A stretch of DNA of 36,052 bases from Prochlorococcus sp. AG-402-O21 (GCA_003216375.1 QCIZ01000015.1:1-36052); one strand, 5' to 3'; shown: positions 26,343-35,155, numbered from the stretch's first letter. Program-made: numbers and translations. Notes: generated by a model from the sequence alone, not told the origin.

Positions 26343-26930
26343 TCAATCAATTTCAAGTCTGGAGAGAAAACTTTTTCGGTGGAGTCCTGTCGCACCTTCT
26401 TTGATTAAGTTTGTTCTATGGATTTCAGTCCCATAACCCTTGTTTTTTTCTAGTCCATAAAGACTGTATATGGGAGCAAGTCGTTTAATTAATTCATCTC
26501 TTGCTTCTTTTGCTAAAACGCTGGCAGCAGCAATTGAAGGGAAATGACTCTCGCCCCGAACTTGTGTTTTTTGTTTTCCTGACCACTGGCGAATTGGTAA
26601 TATTCCGTCTACGAGAATTAAATCTGGTGGGGAAGAAAATTTTTCTAATGCTCTTACCATTGCTTTTTCAGTAGCCTCTCGGATACCGATTCTGTCAATT
26701 TCTCTTGCTGAAGCCTGGCCTAATGACCAAGCTATTGAGTTTTCTTTTATTAAAGGAACTAATTTATTTCTTTTGCGTTGGCTTAATTTTTTGCTGTCCT
26801 TCAAACCTTGAGATAAAAGTTTTGATTCGTTAGTTTTGCTTAATATGACAGCTCCTGCGAAGACAGGGCCAAATAAACAACCTTTTCCTACTTCGTCAAC
26901 GCCTGCAATCAGATATTTATGAGTACTCAT
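26343..26930 (-). CDS. rnhB: Ribonuclease HII
   Basis: 195 residues. Cleaves RNA in RNA/DNA hybrids, including single ribonucleotides in DNA. The catalytic D12-E13 lie in A-G-V-D-E-V-G-K-G, with valine and lysine where most enzymes have D-E-A-G-R-G. A further acidic residue is in L-I-L-V-D-G (about 105-110), and S-I-A-A-A-S-V-L-A-K-E-A-R-D follows. It starts 2 bases after the rne stop on the same strand, the rne-rnhB arrangement common in cyanobacteria, and must be translated from the same transcript. Confidence 0.95.
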   Translation of the reverse strand: MSTHKYLIAGVDEVGKGCLFGPVFAGAVILSKTNESKLLSQGLKDSKKLSQRKRNKLVPLIKENSIAWSLGQASAREIDRIGIREATEKAMVRALEKFSSPPDLILVDGILPIRQWSGKQKTQVRGESHFPSIAAASVLAKEARDELIKRLAPIYSLYGLEKNKGYGTEIHRTNLIKEGATGLHRKSFLSRLEID

Positions 26931-26932
26931 GT

Positions 26933-28846
26933 TTAAGAAGACGCTGATGATCTTCTTCTTTTTCTTCTTGGATCCTCATTAACTTCTTGTGATTCATTAG
27001 AACTTAATTCATTCTTTTCATCTATTGAAATATTATCAGCACTAATTAATTCATTAGTTTCGATATCTAAATCTACATTAATATCTTTTTCTTGGGGATT
27101 TTCTTTCCTTTCAGAAGTGGTTGAAATTTGCTCAACAGGATTTTTATTTTTAAGACGAATTATATCTTTATTATTCTTAGTATTGGAATTATCAATTTTT
27201 TGCTGTTTATTATCCTCGGGAATTTTATTTTTTTCTTCTCCAACCTCTTCAACTCCAGGAAGAATTATATTAACCGTATAGTTTTTATATAGTGGAGGTT
27301 CATCTAAAATTAAAATAGGATCAAATCCCATTGAACTATATACCATTTTTTCATTCTCATTCATATTTATATTAATTATTTTATTCTCTTTCTTTTTATT
27401 ATTATTCTCTTTAGTAATATCTTCTCCAATTATCTCTGTAGAATTAGATTTTGAATAATCTATAGATGATTTCTTTTCTTCATTGAATAGATTATTATCT
27501 AAATCTTTTGTTTTATTTATACGTTTCTTTGTAATATTATTCTCTTGTAAAGATTGGACATCTTCACCTGAGATTAAAGTTGAATTGATTACACCAGCTT
27601 CAGAAGAAGTTGTTGGATTTATATCTTGAATAGTGATATTTGTAAGATGACTTTGGCCTTGAGAATTAGTAGAATTTTTACCAAATAGTTCATATATATT
27701 TTGACCTTGTCTTTTTCTCGTTAGCTCTACAAGTCCTAGCTCTGTTAGCGAAGCAATTTGTGGCCGAGCTGAGTCTCCATTAATAGCTGATGTGAAATGT
27801 TCTAATAATTGAAGTTGATCTCTTCTTGTATCCATATCTATAAAATCAATAATAATCACCCCACCAATATTTCTTAATTTCAATTGTCTTGCTATTTCTA
27901 TAGCTGCTTCACAATTAGTCCACAAAACTGTTTCCCTGGAATTTGCAGATCGTGTAAATGAGCCTGAGTTTACATCGATAACCGTCAATGCCTCTGTTGG
28001 CTCTATTATTATGTATCCACCAGAGGGTAGATCCACTCTGGGCTTTAGAGCATCATTAATTGCAGAAATCACTCTATATTTTTCTAATATATTTTGTGAA
28101 TCACTATGTAATTCTATTGCCAATTCTTTACTATCCTTGCCAAGGAAATTTTTAACTCGACCAATTGCTTCAGTATTATCTACAACAATAGAAGTTACAT
28201 TTTGCCCGATATTGTCTCTAAGAATTCTATGAATAAAGTCCTCATCTCTATTTAAAAGAATTGGCGGAGTACAACTATCAGATGCTTGTTGAATAAGCTC
28301 CCAATGTTTAAGAAGATTTTCAAGATCATCAATTAGAAATTCTTCAGAAATATCTTCTGCTTCTGTCCTAATTAACAGCCCAGTACTTGGAGGCTTAACC
28401 AATACCCCTAATGCTCTAAGTCGATTTCTTTCACTCTCTGTGCTTATTCTTCTCGAAATATTTACACCTTGCCCATAAGGTTGGAGTACAAGATATCTCC
28501 CTGGGAGGGCTATGTTTCCAGTTAACCTTGGTCCTTTTGACCCAGTGGGCTCTTTCATTACTTGAACCAAAACCTTTTGCCTTGGTTCGAGCAACTCTGT
28601 TATTCCTGTCGTTGCCTTTTTTAATCTAAGTGGACCTAAATCATTGACATGAATAAAACCATTTTTTTCACTTTCTCCAATATTGACAAAGGCAGCATCT
28701 ATTCCTGGAAGAACATTTTCAACTGTACCTAAGAAAATATCTCCGATTTGGTAGCTACCTTGAGCCACGATTAATTCATCTATTCTCTCATCAGTGAGCA
28801 GAGCGGCAATTCGCAAATACTCAGCAATGACAATTTGCTGGGGCAT
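26933..28846 (-). CDS. rne: Ribonuclease E, cyanobacterial type
   Basis: 637 residues from the ATG (a TTG lies two codons upstream). Endonuclease that starts mRNA decay and processes rRNA and tRNA. The S1 domain (about 35-115) starts I-G-D-I-F-L-G-T-V. A 5'-sensor region and the DNase I-like domain follow, with magnesium-binding D291 (T-V-I-D-V-N-S-G) and D334 (I-I-I-D-F-I-D). The zinc-link after I-Y-E-L-F-G-K lacks both cysteines: the site reads N-S-T-N-S, with serines at 392 and 395. From about 410 the protein is a low-complexity N/K/E-rich tail, ending RRKRRRSSASS, which resembles the cyanobacterial nonapeptide reported to recruit PNPase. Confidence 0.93.
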   Translation of the reverse strand: MPQQIVIAEYLRIAALLTDERIDELIVAQGSYQIGDIFLGTVENVLPGIDAAFVNIGESEKNGFIHVNDLGPLRLKKATTGITELLEPRQKVLVQVMKEPTGSKGPRLTGNIALPGRYLVLQPYGQGVNISRRISTESERNRLRALGVLVKPPSTGLLIRTEAEDISEEFLIDDLENLLKHWELIQQASDSCTPPILLNRDEDFIHRILRDNIGQNVTSIVVDNTEAIGRVKNFLGKDSKELAIELHSDSQNILEKYRVISAINDALKPRVDLPSGGYIIIEPTEALTVIDVNSGSFTRSANSRETVLWTNCEAAIEIARQLKLRNIGGVIIIDFIDMDTRRDQLQLLEHFTSAINGDSARPQIASLTELGLVELTRKRQGQNIYELFGKNSTNSQGQSHLTNITIQDINPTTSSEAGVINSTLISGEDVQSLQENNITKKRINKTKDLDNNLFNEEKKSSIDYSKSNSTEIIGEDITKENNNKKKENKIININMNENEKMVYSSMGFDPILILDEPPLYKNYTVNIILPGVEEVGEEKNKIPEDNKQQKIDNSNTKNNKDIIRLKNKNPVEQISTTSERKENPQEKDINVDLDIETNELISADNISIDEKNELSSNESQEVNEDPRRKRRRSSASS

Positions 28847-28976
28847 ATACAATGTTGAGCTTTTTCAAGCTAAAAAGATTGAAGAGCAGAAAAACTGCAG
28901 ATAGAACTGTGGGAAATTTTTAACGCCAAACAAACTTAAAGAGATTTTTGAATACTGTTCGGAATGTGAATTAAAT

Positions 28977-29007
28977 ATAATCCGATTGAAACCGCTGGAG
29001 TTGTCAA
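28977..29007 (-). promoter_or_regulatory. Candidate rne promoter
   Basis: On the minus strand there is a perfect TTGACA (plus 29002-29007). An AT-rich region containing GATTAT/TTATAT (plus 28975-28982) lies 19-21 bases downstream. The spacing is longer than ideal. It would give a leader of about 120 bases before the rne ATG. Confidence 0.3.
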
Positions 29008-29195
29008 CGTTTAATCTAGGTGTCCCTTTAAGAAAAACTGACGTTAATTAAGAACATTAAGGGCTTAAACCCTTTTCTTAGTTCAATTTCATATTAACAC
29101 AAGATCACTTTTGAGTTAATGCTTTAAATCTGAGTTCTTATTAAAAAATTAGTTCTTAATTATGGAATCATCTATTTTGAAAATTTTTTAGGGTG

Positions 29196-29215
29196 TTTAA
29201 GGGATTATCCTTAAA
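29196..29215. repeat. Inverted repeat upstream of dapL
   Basis: TTTAAGG-GATTAT-CCTTAAA, a perfect 7-bp inverted repeat with a 6-base spacer, ends 28 bases before the dapL start codon. The position would suit an operator or a leader hairpin; no U run follows. Confidence 0.5.
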
Positions 29216-29243
29216 TTAAATCTTAGCGTTTAGCGATTTTCCA

Positions 29244-30467
29244 GTGGTACAAGTTAATGCTGATTACCTGAAATTGAAAGCAGGCTATCTTTTCCCAGAG
29301 ATTTCTAGAAGAATTAAAGACTTTAACTCTAAGAATCCAAATACTGATTTGATCCGTCTAGGAATCGGTGATGTTACTGAGCCTCTACCTTTGGCTTGTC
29401 GAGAAGCGATGAAAGCAGCTATTGAAGAAATGGGAACAGCAGAGAGCTTCAAGGGCTATGGCCCAGAGCAGGGGTACAAATGGCTTCGCGAAAGCATCTC
29501 TAAAAATGATTATTCAACTCGTGGTTGCGAGATCTCAGCAGAAGAAATCTTTGTTTCAGATGGCTCCAAATGCGATAGCAGCAATATTTTAGATATTCTT
29601 GGAAAGGCTAATAAAATAGCAGTAACAGACCCTGTTTACCCTGTATACGTTGATACCAATGTCATGACAGGAAGGACAGGAGAAGCCAACTTGAAAGGAG
29701 AATATCAAGGTTTAAGTTATATCCCAATTAATTCAGAGAATGGATTTGAGGCAGCAATTCCAAAAGAAAAATTTGATTTGATTTACCTTTGTTTCCCTAA
29801 CAATCCAACTGGGGCTGTAGCAACTAGAGAACAATTAGTTTCTTGGGTTAAATATGCAAAAGAAAATGATTCTTTGATTTTATTTGATGCTGCTTATGAG
29901 GCTTTTATTAAAGATGACTCGATTCCTCATTCGATTTTTGAAATTGAGGGGTCTAGAGATTGTGCCATTGAGTTTCGCTCTTTTTCAAAAAATGCAGGCT
30001 TCACTGGAACAAGATGTGCGTTTACTGTGATTCCAAAGTCTTTAAAAGGAAAAGCAGGTAAGGAAGAAGTTGATTTATGGTCCTTATGGAATCGTCGACA
30101 AAGTACTAAATTTAATGGTGTCAGTTATGTAGTTCAAAGAGGAGCGGAAGCTGTTTATTCTGAAGAAGGAAAAATGCAAGTCAAAAAATTAGTAAGTTTT
30201 TATATGGATAATGCTCAAATAATCAAAGCTAATTTGACTTCTGCGGGATTTGAGGTGTTTGGTGCGATCAATGCTCCTTATGCATGGATAAAAACACCGA
30301 ATAAGCTGAGCTCATGGGACTTCTTTGATTTCTTGCTTGAAAACGCAAATGTCGTTGGCACACCAGGGAGTGGCTTTGGAGCTGCGGGAGAAGGTTATTT
30401 TCGATTGTCCGCCTTCAACAGTAGAGAAAATGTTGAAAAGGCTATGCAAAGGATTGTAAAACTTTAA
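29244..30467 (+). CDS. dapL: LL-diaminopimelate aminotransferase (DapL)
   Basis: 407 residues from a GTG start. A class I/II pyridoxal-phosphate aminotransferase that converts tetrahydrodipicolinate directly to LL-diaminopimelate, the short lysine and peptidoglycan route of cyanobacteria, plants and chlamydiae. Distinctive segments are [13 protein letters not shown] near the N-terminus, [12 protein letters not shown], and [13 protein letters not shown] containing the cofactor lysine K249. N-N-P-T-G-A near 190 binds the substrate carboxylate region in this fold. clpS follows almost immediately. Confidence 0.95.
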   Translation: MVQVNADYLKLKAGYLFPEISRRIKDFNSKNPNTDLIRLGIGDVTEPLPLACREAMKAAIEEMGTAESFKGYGPEQGYKWLRESISKNDYSTRGCEISAEEIFVSDGSKCDSSNILDILGKANKIAVTDPVYPVYVDTNVMTGRTGEANLKGEYQGLSYIPINSENGFEAAIPKEKFDLIYLCFPNNPTGAVATREQLVSWVKYAKENDSLILFDAAYEAFIKDDSIPHSIFEIEGSRDCAIEFRSFSKNAGFTGTRCAFTVIPKSLKGKAGKEEVDLWSLWNRRQSTKFNGVSYVVQRGAEAVYSEEGKMQVKKLVSFYMDNAQIIKANLTSAGFEVFGAINAPYAWIKTPNKLSSWDFFDFLLENANVVGTPGSGFGAAGEGYFRLSAFNSRENVEKAMQRIVKL

Positions 30468-30524
30468 TGCTTGTCCATGGTAAGTTCATTGTTAAAAAGT
30501 GCTATTCGTCTTGGCAGTTTAATT

Positions 30525-30836
30525 ATGGTTGATTCTGCAAATCAAACTGATGGAGACACTGCTGTTATTGATCGGGAAGTTCAGCGAGTTAGAAAAATAT
30601 CACCCAAATATAAGGTTTTACTTCATAATGATCCAGTTAATGCCATGGATTATGTCGTTGAAACTTTAAGGCAGGTAGTTCCACAATTAAGTGAACAGGA
30701 TGCTTTGAATATTATGTTGGAAACGCATAACACTGGAATCGGACTTGTTATAACATGTGACTTAGAACCTGCTGAATTTTATTCTGAATCTTTAAAGGCA
30801 AAAGGACTAACAAGTTCTATAGAATTAGAAAGCTGA
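30525..30836 (+). CDS. clpS: ClpS protease adaptor
   Basis: 104 residues from the ATG at 30525; the frame extends to an ATG at 30477 and a TTG at 30471, but the extra 16-18 residues are not part of the ClpS fold. Core: Y-K-V-L-L-H-N-D-P-V-N-A-M-D-Y-V-V, with the N-D pair that contacts the N-degron alpha-amino group, then L-E-T-H-N-T-G and a final E-F-Y-S-E-S-L helix. ClpS delivers proteins with destabilising N-terminal residues to the Clp protease. It lies directly downstream of dapL. Confidence 0.93.
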   Translation: MVDSANQTDGDTAVIDREVQRVRKISPKYKVLLHNDPVNAMDYVVETLRQVVPQLSEQDALNIMLETHNTGIGLVITCDLEPAEFYSESLKAKGLTSSIELES

Positions 30837-30880
30837 AATTATTAATTAACAGGTTTTGGAATAGATGGTTGCATCAAAAG

Positions 30881-31732
30881 ATGCAATGGATACCAACAAT
30901 TACTCTTTTTTTGTTTTTATATCCTGCAGGATGGTTTATTAGTCAATTTTTTTTCTTATTTAATAGAGAAATTAGTTCTAATAATTTAAGTATTTTAGGT
31001 ACTATAATTACATTCATACTGTTTCTAATTCTTTTACCTGGTTGGGGCAGAATAAGATGGAAAACTAATGATATATGGTTATCTATCGGATTAGATTTTA
31101 AAAATAAATATACAGCATTAAAAATATTTTTTAATGGGTTTATATTTTCAGTTTTTCTTATAATTATCCTTTTTATTTTTTTTCTTTTAGCTGGCTGGAT
31201 TGATAGAGTTGACTATATCAAATTTATTCAACTATTAAACGCAATATTATTAATAGTGGGTATTGTTTTTGCTGAAGAGATGATTTTTAGAGGATGGTTA
31301 ATGGAAGAAATGGTTCTTTTGGTTGGTATGCGAAGAGGAATGATTTTTCAATCTGCAATTTTCAGTCTTGCCCATTACAGATCTGATCTTAGTTTATCAG
31401 CTTTAATCCCTTTCTTGACTGGTCTGTTTTTGTTTGGAATAGTTCTCACTTTTAGAAGGATTATTGATAAAGGGTCTTTATGGGGATGTATAGGTTTGCA
31501 CGGTGGATTGGTTGGTATTTGGTATCTTTTTGATTCTGGAATGGTAAGTTTTTCTATTGATACCCCTTATTTTTTATTAGGACCAAGCAGAAACATGGTG
31601 AATCCAATTGGTAGCGTTATTGGAATAATAATTTTGCTAATTACTATATTTTTTCAACGAAGACTTTTTGCAAGAACGGGTCGATTTTTAGCCTCGACAG
31701 TTAATGCTTCGTCTAAAGATGAAACTCCATAA
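30881..31732 (+). CDS. CPBP-family intramembrane metalloprotease
   Basis: 283 residues from the ATG; a TTG 12 bases upstream is also possible. Several transmembrane helices. The family signature E-E-x-x-x-R is F-A-E-E-M-I-F-R-G-W (E132-E133 from the ATG), followed by F-S-L-A-H-Y with H165 and a later L-H-G-G histidine motif, matching the zinc site of Rce1/CPBP (Abi) proteases. Substrate is unknown; members process prenylated proteins in eukaryotes, and others act in bacteriocin immunity. The last 79 bases overlap the convergent radical SAM gene. It starts about 40 bases after clpS. Confidence 0.85.
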   Translation: MQWIPTITLFLFLYPAGWFISQFFFLFNREISSNNLSILGTIITFILFLILLPGWGRIRWKTNDIWLSIGLDFKNKYTALKIFFNGFIFSVFLIIILFIFFLLAGWIDRVDYIKFIQLLNAILLIVGIVFAEEMIFRGWLMEEMVLLVGMRRGMIFQSAIFSLAHYRSDLSLSALIPFLTGLFLFGIVLTFRRIIDKGSLWGCIGLHGGLVGIWYLFDSGMVSFSIDTPYFLLGPSRNMVNPIGSVIGIIILLITIFFQRRLFARTGRFLASTVNASSKDETP

Positions 31733-33267
31733 TCTCTTTCTAATAAGTTCATAACTGTTCTGCCGAAATCATTTGGATTTGTATCAAAGGCCTCTAAGCA
31801 AACTCGTCCAAATTCCTTTCCCATCGGCTCAGGATTCCAGAGGAGTTTTCTAGCAGTCCAAGGCATTAAACTCATTGGATTATAACCAGGATTTAATAAA
31901 CCCTTTTTCAGTCCATATTCTTCTAGCAAAGTGTGAGGTTGAAGTCCTATAAAAAATATTGAAGGCTCAACGATATCAGCTCCAAAAATCTTCTCTAATT
32001 CTCTATGGTAAGCAACTGTTTGTCTTATTGTCTCTGGACGCTCATCTATAACATTAAATGAATAATTGACTGAAACCTGTGCCTTAAATCCTGCTTTTGC
32101 TAGAAGTTCGCAATTTTTTAAAACTGTTTTTAAGTTGTATCCCATTCTCATTTTTCTAACAAGTTCTTGAGATCCAGAAGTAATTCCAATCTCGAAATAG
32201 CTCATACCTGTTCTAACCATTAATTCGGCTAATTCTTCATCTAAATTGTCAGCTCGTATGTATGCAGCCCAATGAATATCATGCAATCCTTCATCATATA
32301 TAGCCTGAAGAATATCTTTAGCGTTTTGAATGTGTCCTCTAGAGGGTATGAATTGAGCATCCGTAAACCAAAATCCTCGAACACCAAGGTTGTACAATTG
32401 TTTAATTTCTTTAATAACCTCACTTACAGGATTAATTCTTACTTTTTTACCTTCAATAACTGTGTAAATACAATAACAACAATTATGCGGACAGCCTCTT
32501 TTGGTTTGTACTCCGATATAGAAGTCCCCACCATCTAGATACCATTTAAATTCAGGCCAGATAGATTGAATATATCCATAGTCGCATGCAGTTTTAATTA
32601 TATTATTTGGTTTTTCATGAATCAATTTTTCTCTAGGTGACTCACCAACAATAAAACATCTCTCATCATTTATTGATTCACCTCTTATTAATTTCTCTAT
32701 TAATAGTTCTCCTTCTCCTAAGGAAATAATAGTACCTTTAGGAAGTGAATTTTTTAATTGATTGTAGAATACACTAACAGCACCTCCCCCTAGTATAGCA
32801 TTAGCTTTTGAATTATATTTCTTTGCATATTTTAATCCTTTTCTAATTAATTTTTGGTTTCTCCATATCTCTCCATAATGACTTTTCAATAACTGGAATC
32901 CACCTAAAGCACCACGAATTTTTTTAAGAGGATTGCGAGCATAAAAAACTTCAAATGAATTTTGTAATGGATTTCCACCTCTTCCATCTACAGGGGCATA
33001 AATTTGTATATCTCTCCATGAAAAAATTAGGAGTGTAGGTTTAAAACTTTCAATGCTATTTATTAATATTCTTTCGACATCTAAAATTGGCAATGAAGCT
33101 AAATCTAGAATTGATTGTTCAATTTTTGGAAAGCATTTATGAACATAGTCAGCTAAATAAATTGGTCCAATAGGGAAAATAGGATTGCAAGGCAGTCTGA
33201 CATATAAGATCTTAGCCTCTGATTGAGGTCTAAGCACTTTTAATTCAGATGTCAAATTTGCTTTCAT
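31654..33267 (-). CDS. B12-binding-type radical SAM enzyme, unknown substrate
   Basis: 537 residues from the ATG; a TTG seven codons upstream is possible. The N-terminal half (to about 240) has the alternating strands of a cobalamin-binding domain (I-L-Y-V-R-L-P, I-G-P-I-Y-L-A, L-L-I-F-S-W, A-I-L-G-G-G-A-V). The radical SAM cluster cysteines are C259, C263 and C266 (C-P-H-N-C-C-Y-C), followed by G-V-R-G-F-W-F-T-D and G-x-E-I-G-I-T-S-G-S-Q. This layout is shared by BchE and by methylases and ring-forming enzymes. There is no good D-x-H-x-x-G cobalamin motif, so cofactor use is not certain. It overlaps the CPBP gene tail to tail. Confidence 0.85.
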   Translation of the reverse strand: MKANLTSELKVLRPQSEAKILYVRLPCNPIFPIGPIYLADYVHKCFPKIEQSILDLASLPILDVERILINSIESFKPTLLIFSWRDIQIYAPVDGRGGNPLQNSFEVFYARNPLKKIRGALGGFQLLKSHYGEIWRNQKLIRKGLKYAKKYNSKANAILGGGAVSVFYNQLKNSLPKGTIISLGEGELLIEKLIRGESINDERCFIVGESPREKLIHEKPNNIIKTACDYGYIQSIWPEFKWYLDGGDFYIGVQTKRGCPHNCCYCIYTVIEGKKVRINPVSEVIKEIKQLYNLGVRGFWFTDAQFIPSRGHIQNAKDILQAIYDEGLHDIHWAAYIRADNLDEELAELMVRTGMSYFEIGITSGSQELVRKMRMGYNLKTVLKNCELLAKAGFKAQVSVNYSFNVIDERPETIRQTVAYHRELEKIFGADIVEPSIFFIGLQPHTLLEEYGLKKGLLNPGYNPMSLMPWTARKLLWNPEPMGKEFGRVCLEAFDTNPNDFGRTVMNLLERDYGVSSLDEALTVEAKNRPVLAKSLR

Positions 33268-33558
33268 CAGAACATCTATTGCTAGCAAAAATAATCAATT
33301 AGAAATAAACACTAACAATTTGTGGGCCTTTTTGATTGGAAATTAGATGAATATTCAAAAGGAAGAAAACTAAATTCCATTGCAAATCTAGTCAAAACTT
33401 AGTAATAGAGGTCATTTTTATATTTTTTGCAACTAATAAGATGAGGATCTAATTGAAAGATAAAGTTTTTATAAAGGCTTTTAAAAATTGATATTGAACA
33501 ATTGATTTAAAAAACAAAAAATAGATCAGACTAAAGCTATCGCTTTAATGATTGGATT

Positions 33559-34077
33559 ATGAATTCTGCAATGACTTTGATCATATACATTTTCAGTGGT
33601 GCTGCTCTTGGAAGTTTGATGCTGCTTAGTGGCATTCCTGCTGCTCCTCTTTTAGGCTCGATTTTGGCTGCGGGATGCCTCAGTATAAGTGGCCAATTTG
33701 AACCTGCTCAATGGCCTATAGGTACCAAAACTTTGCTTGGAATTGGTGTAGGTACTGTTATTGGTACAGGTATTAATCGAGATACTCTCACAGAGCTACA
33801 AACTCTTTGGAAGCCAGCTATTTTAATTACTTTTACTTTAATTTTTACAGGCCTCTTGGTTGGAGCCCTGGTAGTCCGTTTGTTTGGAATTGATCCATTA
33901 ATAGCTTTGCTAGGATCTGCTCCTGGAGGGACTCTTGGGATGAGCCTGGTTGGAGCAGAACTTGGAGTAGGAGCTGCAGTTGCAGCAATTCATGCATTTA
34001 GATTGATAGCTGTTTTGTTAATCACGCCAGCTGTTGTTAAGTATTTAGCTCCTTTTGTTAGCGTGAATATGAACTAG
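33559..34077 (+). CDS. AbrB-type membrane protein (pfam05145-like), single-module length
   Basis: 172 residues, almost entirely hydrophobic, with about five transmembrane helices. G-A-A-L-G-S-L-M-L-L-S-G-I-P-A-A-P-L-L-G near the start and S-A-P-G-G-T-L-G-M-S-L-V-G-A-E-L-G near 118 are typical of the family once called ammonia monooxygenase-like or AbrB (unrelated to the AbrB transcription factor). The E. coli form has about twice the length, with an internal repeat, so this is one module that may act as a dimer. Transport substrate is unknown. A small hairpin, TAAAGC-TATC-GCTTTA, lies 11 bases before the ATG. Confidence 0.8.
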   Translation: MNSAMTLIIYIFSGAALGSLMLLSGIPAAPLLGSILAAGCLSISGQFEPAQWPIGTKTLLGIGVGTVIGTGINRDTLTELQTLWKPAILITFTLIFTGLLVGALVVRLFGIDPLIALLGSAPGGTLGMSLVGAELGVGAAVAAIHAFRLIAVLLITPAVVKYLAPFVSVNMN

Positions 34078-34126
34078 CGATTTAGTAATCGAAAGTCAAA
34101 AAAATATTCATTAACGGTTATCGAAT

Positions 34127-34351
34127 TTATAAAATCTTCCAATTGGAATTGTCAGGTATCTTAGGTCCTATAGATTTATCAGTTGGCTCAGTAGTGCTTA
34201 TTCGCCAGTCAGGTACTCGACATTGTACATATCCTGGATTTTGAATAAGGACGCCTGGATTGTCATCTTTTTTGTATGTAAAACCTCCCTTCCATGCACC
34301 GCCTTCTTTGAGGGAGCCTTTAAACCAAACCCAACAGTTTTCTCGTTCCAT
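34127..34351 (-). CDS. Conserved-looking hypothetical protein, 74 residues
   Basis: Unrecognised. It begins with an ATG and contains many W, G and P residues (C-W-V-W-F-K-G-S-L, G-A-W-K-G-G-F-T-Y, C-R-V-P-D-W-R), a composition expected of a small folded protein and not of a chance frame. No signal peptide or membrane helix. Two cysteines. It is followed 31 bases further... on the other side by rpsU: its start lies 31 bases downstream of the rpsU stop, on the same strand, so both may be on one transcript. Confidence 0.65.
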   Translation of the reverse strand: MERENCWVWFKGSLKEGGAWKGGFTYKKDDNPGVLIQNPGYVQCRVPDWRISTTEPTDKSIGPKIPDNSNWKIL

Positions 34352-34382
34352 TTGATTGAAATAGTAAGAGAATGAAATTTAT

Positions 34383-34559
34383 TTATCTTCTTCTACTTCT
34401 GCGTCTTTGTTGCAATTTACGCTTATATTTTTCAACGGGAGTTTCATGATGACGAAGGCGCTTTAATTCTCCAAAGATGCCAGCTTTGGAAACTTGACGT
34501 TTAAAGCGGCGAAGTGCTGATTCAATGCCTTCGTTTTCTCCAACAGTTACTTGAGTCAA
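34383..34559 (-). CDS. rpsU: 30S ribosomal protein S21
   Basis: 58 residues from a TTG codon: it begins [18 protein letters not shown] after the initiator, then [20 protein letters not shown] and ends with the very basic R-R-R-S-R-R-R. This is the complete S21 pattern. S21 binds the 30S platform near the anti-Shine-Dalgarno region. The TTG is the only start that gives the known N-terminus; no ATG is close upstream. It is divergent from the RRM gene across 195 bases. Confidence 0.93.
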   Translation of the reverse strand: MTQVTVGENEGIESALRRFKRQVSKAGIFGELKRLRHHETPVEKYKRKLQQRRRSRRR

Positions 34560-34754
34560 AAAGATAAAAAATTCTATTAGATAATTTTACAGGACGATAA
34601 AGCATATTTTTGTTTTGTCCTTTTTGGCAGGAAAAGATCTAGAATATATTTTGAATTATCCAAATAGCTTTCTTCAAGTTTTGCTTATTAGCCAAATTAT
34701 TGAGGTTTTCCCCTTTTCGGACCATTCATTATTATTTCATAGGTCCGTTATCCA

Positions 34755-35003
34755 ATGACTATTTACATAGGGAATCTCTCATTTGATGCTGAGGTTGAAG
34801 ATATTGTTGGCGTTTTTAGCAGTTATGGTGAGGTCACTAATTGTAAGCTGCCATTAGAAAGGGAAACTGGAAGAAAAAGAGGTTTCGCATTTGTTGATAT
34901 GGGCGATGATGCTCAAGAACAAAAAGCAATTGATGATCTTCAAGATGTTGAATGGATGGGGAGAGCTATCAGGGTTACAAAAGCTAGACCTAAAAATAAC
35001 TAA
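34755..35003 (+). CDS. RRM-type RNA-binding protein (Rbp)
   Basis: 82 residues forming a single RNA recognition motif. RNP2 is I-Y-I-G-N-L (residues 3-8) and RNP1 is K-R-G-F-A-F-V-D (41-48), with the aromatic residues Y4 and F44/F46 that stack on RNA bases. It stops after A-R-P-K-N-N and has no glycine-rich tail, unlike many longer cyanobacterial Rbp proteins. Related proteins are often cold-responsive and some bind photosystem mRNAs; neither property can be read here. Location opposite rpsU recalls the rbp-rpsU pairing seen in other cyanobacteria. Confidence 0.92.
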   Translation: MTIYIGNLSFDAEVEDIVGVFSSYGEVTNCKLPLERETGRKRGFAFVDMGDDAQEQKAIDDLQDVEWMGRAIRVTKARPKNN

Positions 35004-35155
35004 CCAGATTAACAGGAGTTTTTAGTACTTCTTGAAATAAACCTTTTTTACTCGATTAATTATATTTTTGAATTTTAATCAATTTTAGATTTCAGTCTAT
35101 TAGCGAATTAAGCATTTTCTCAAATTAATGCTGTAATGATAGGAAGTTCAGAGCA

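Larger units (their letters stand above)
28847..29243. other. Non-coding region between rne and dapL
   Basis: About 390 bases between divergent genes with no protein-coding content that I can support. It contains a candidate rne promoter on the minus strand, a small inverted repeat AAGGG-CTTAAA-CCCTT around 29058-29073, and a 7-bp inverted repeat (29196-29215) close to the dapL start. RNase E mRNAs usually have a long leader used for autoregulation, and this gap is large enough to hold one. Confidence 0.55.
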
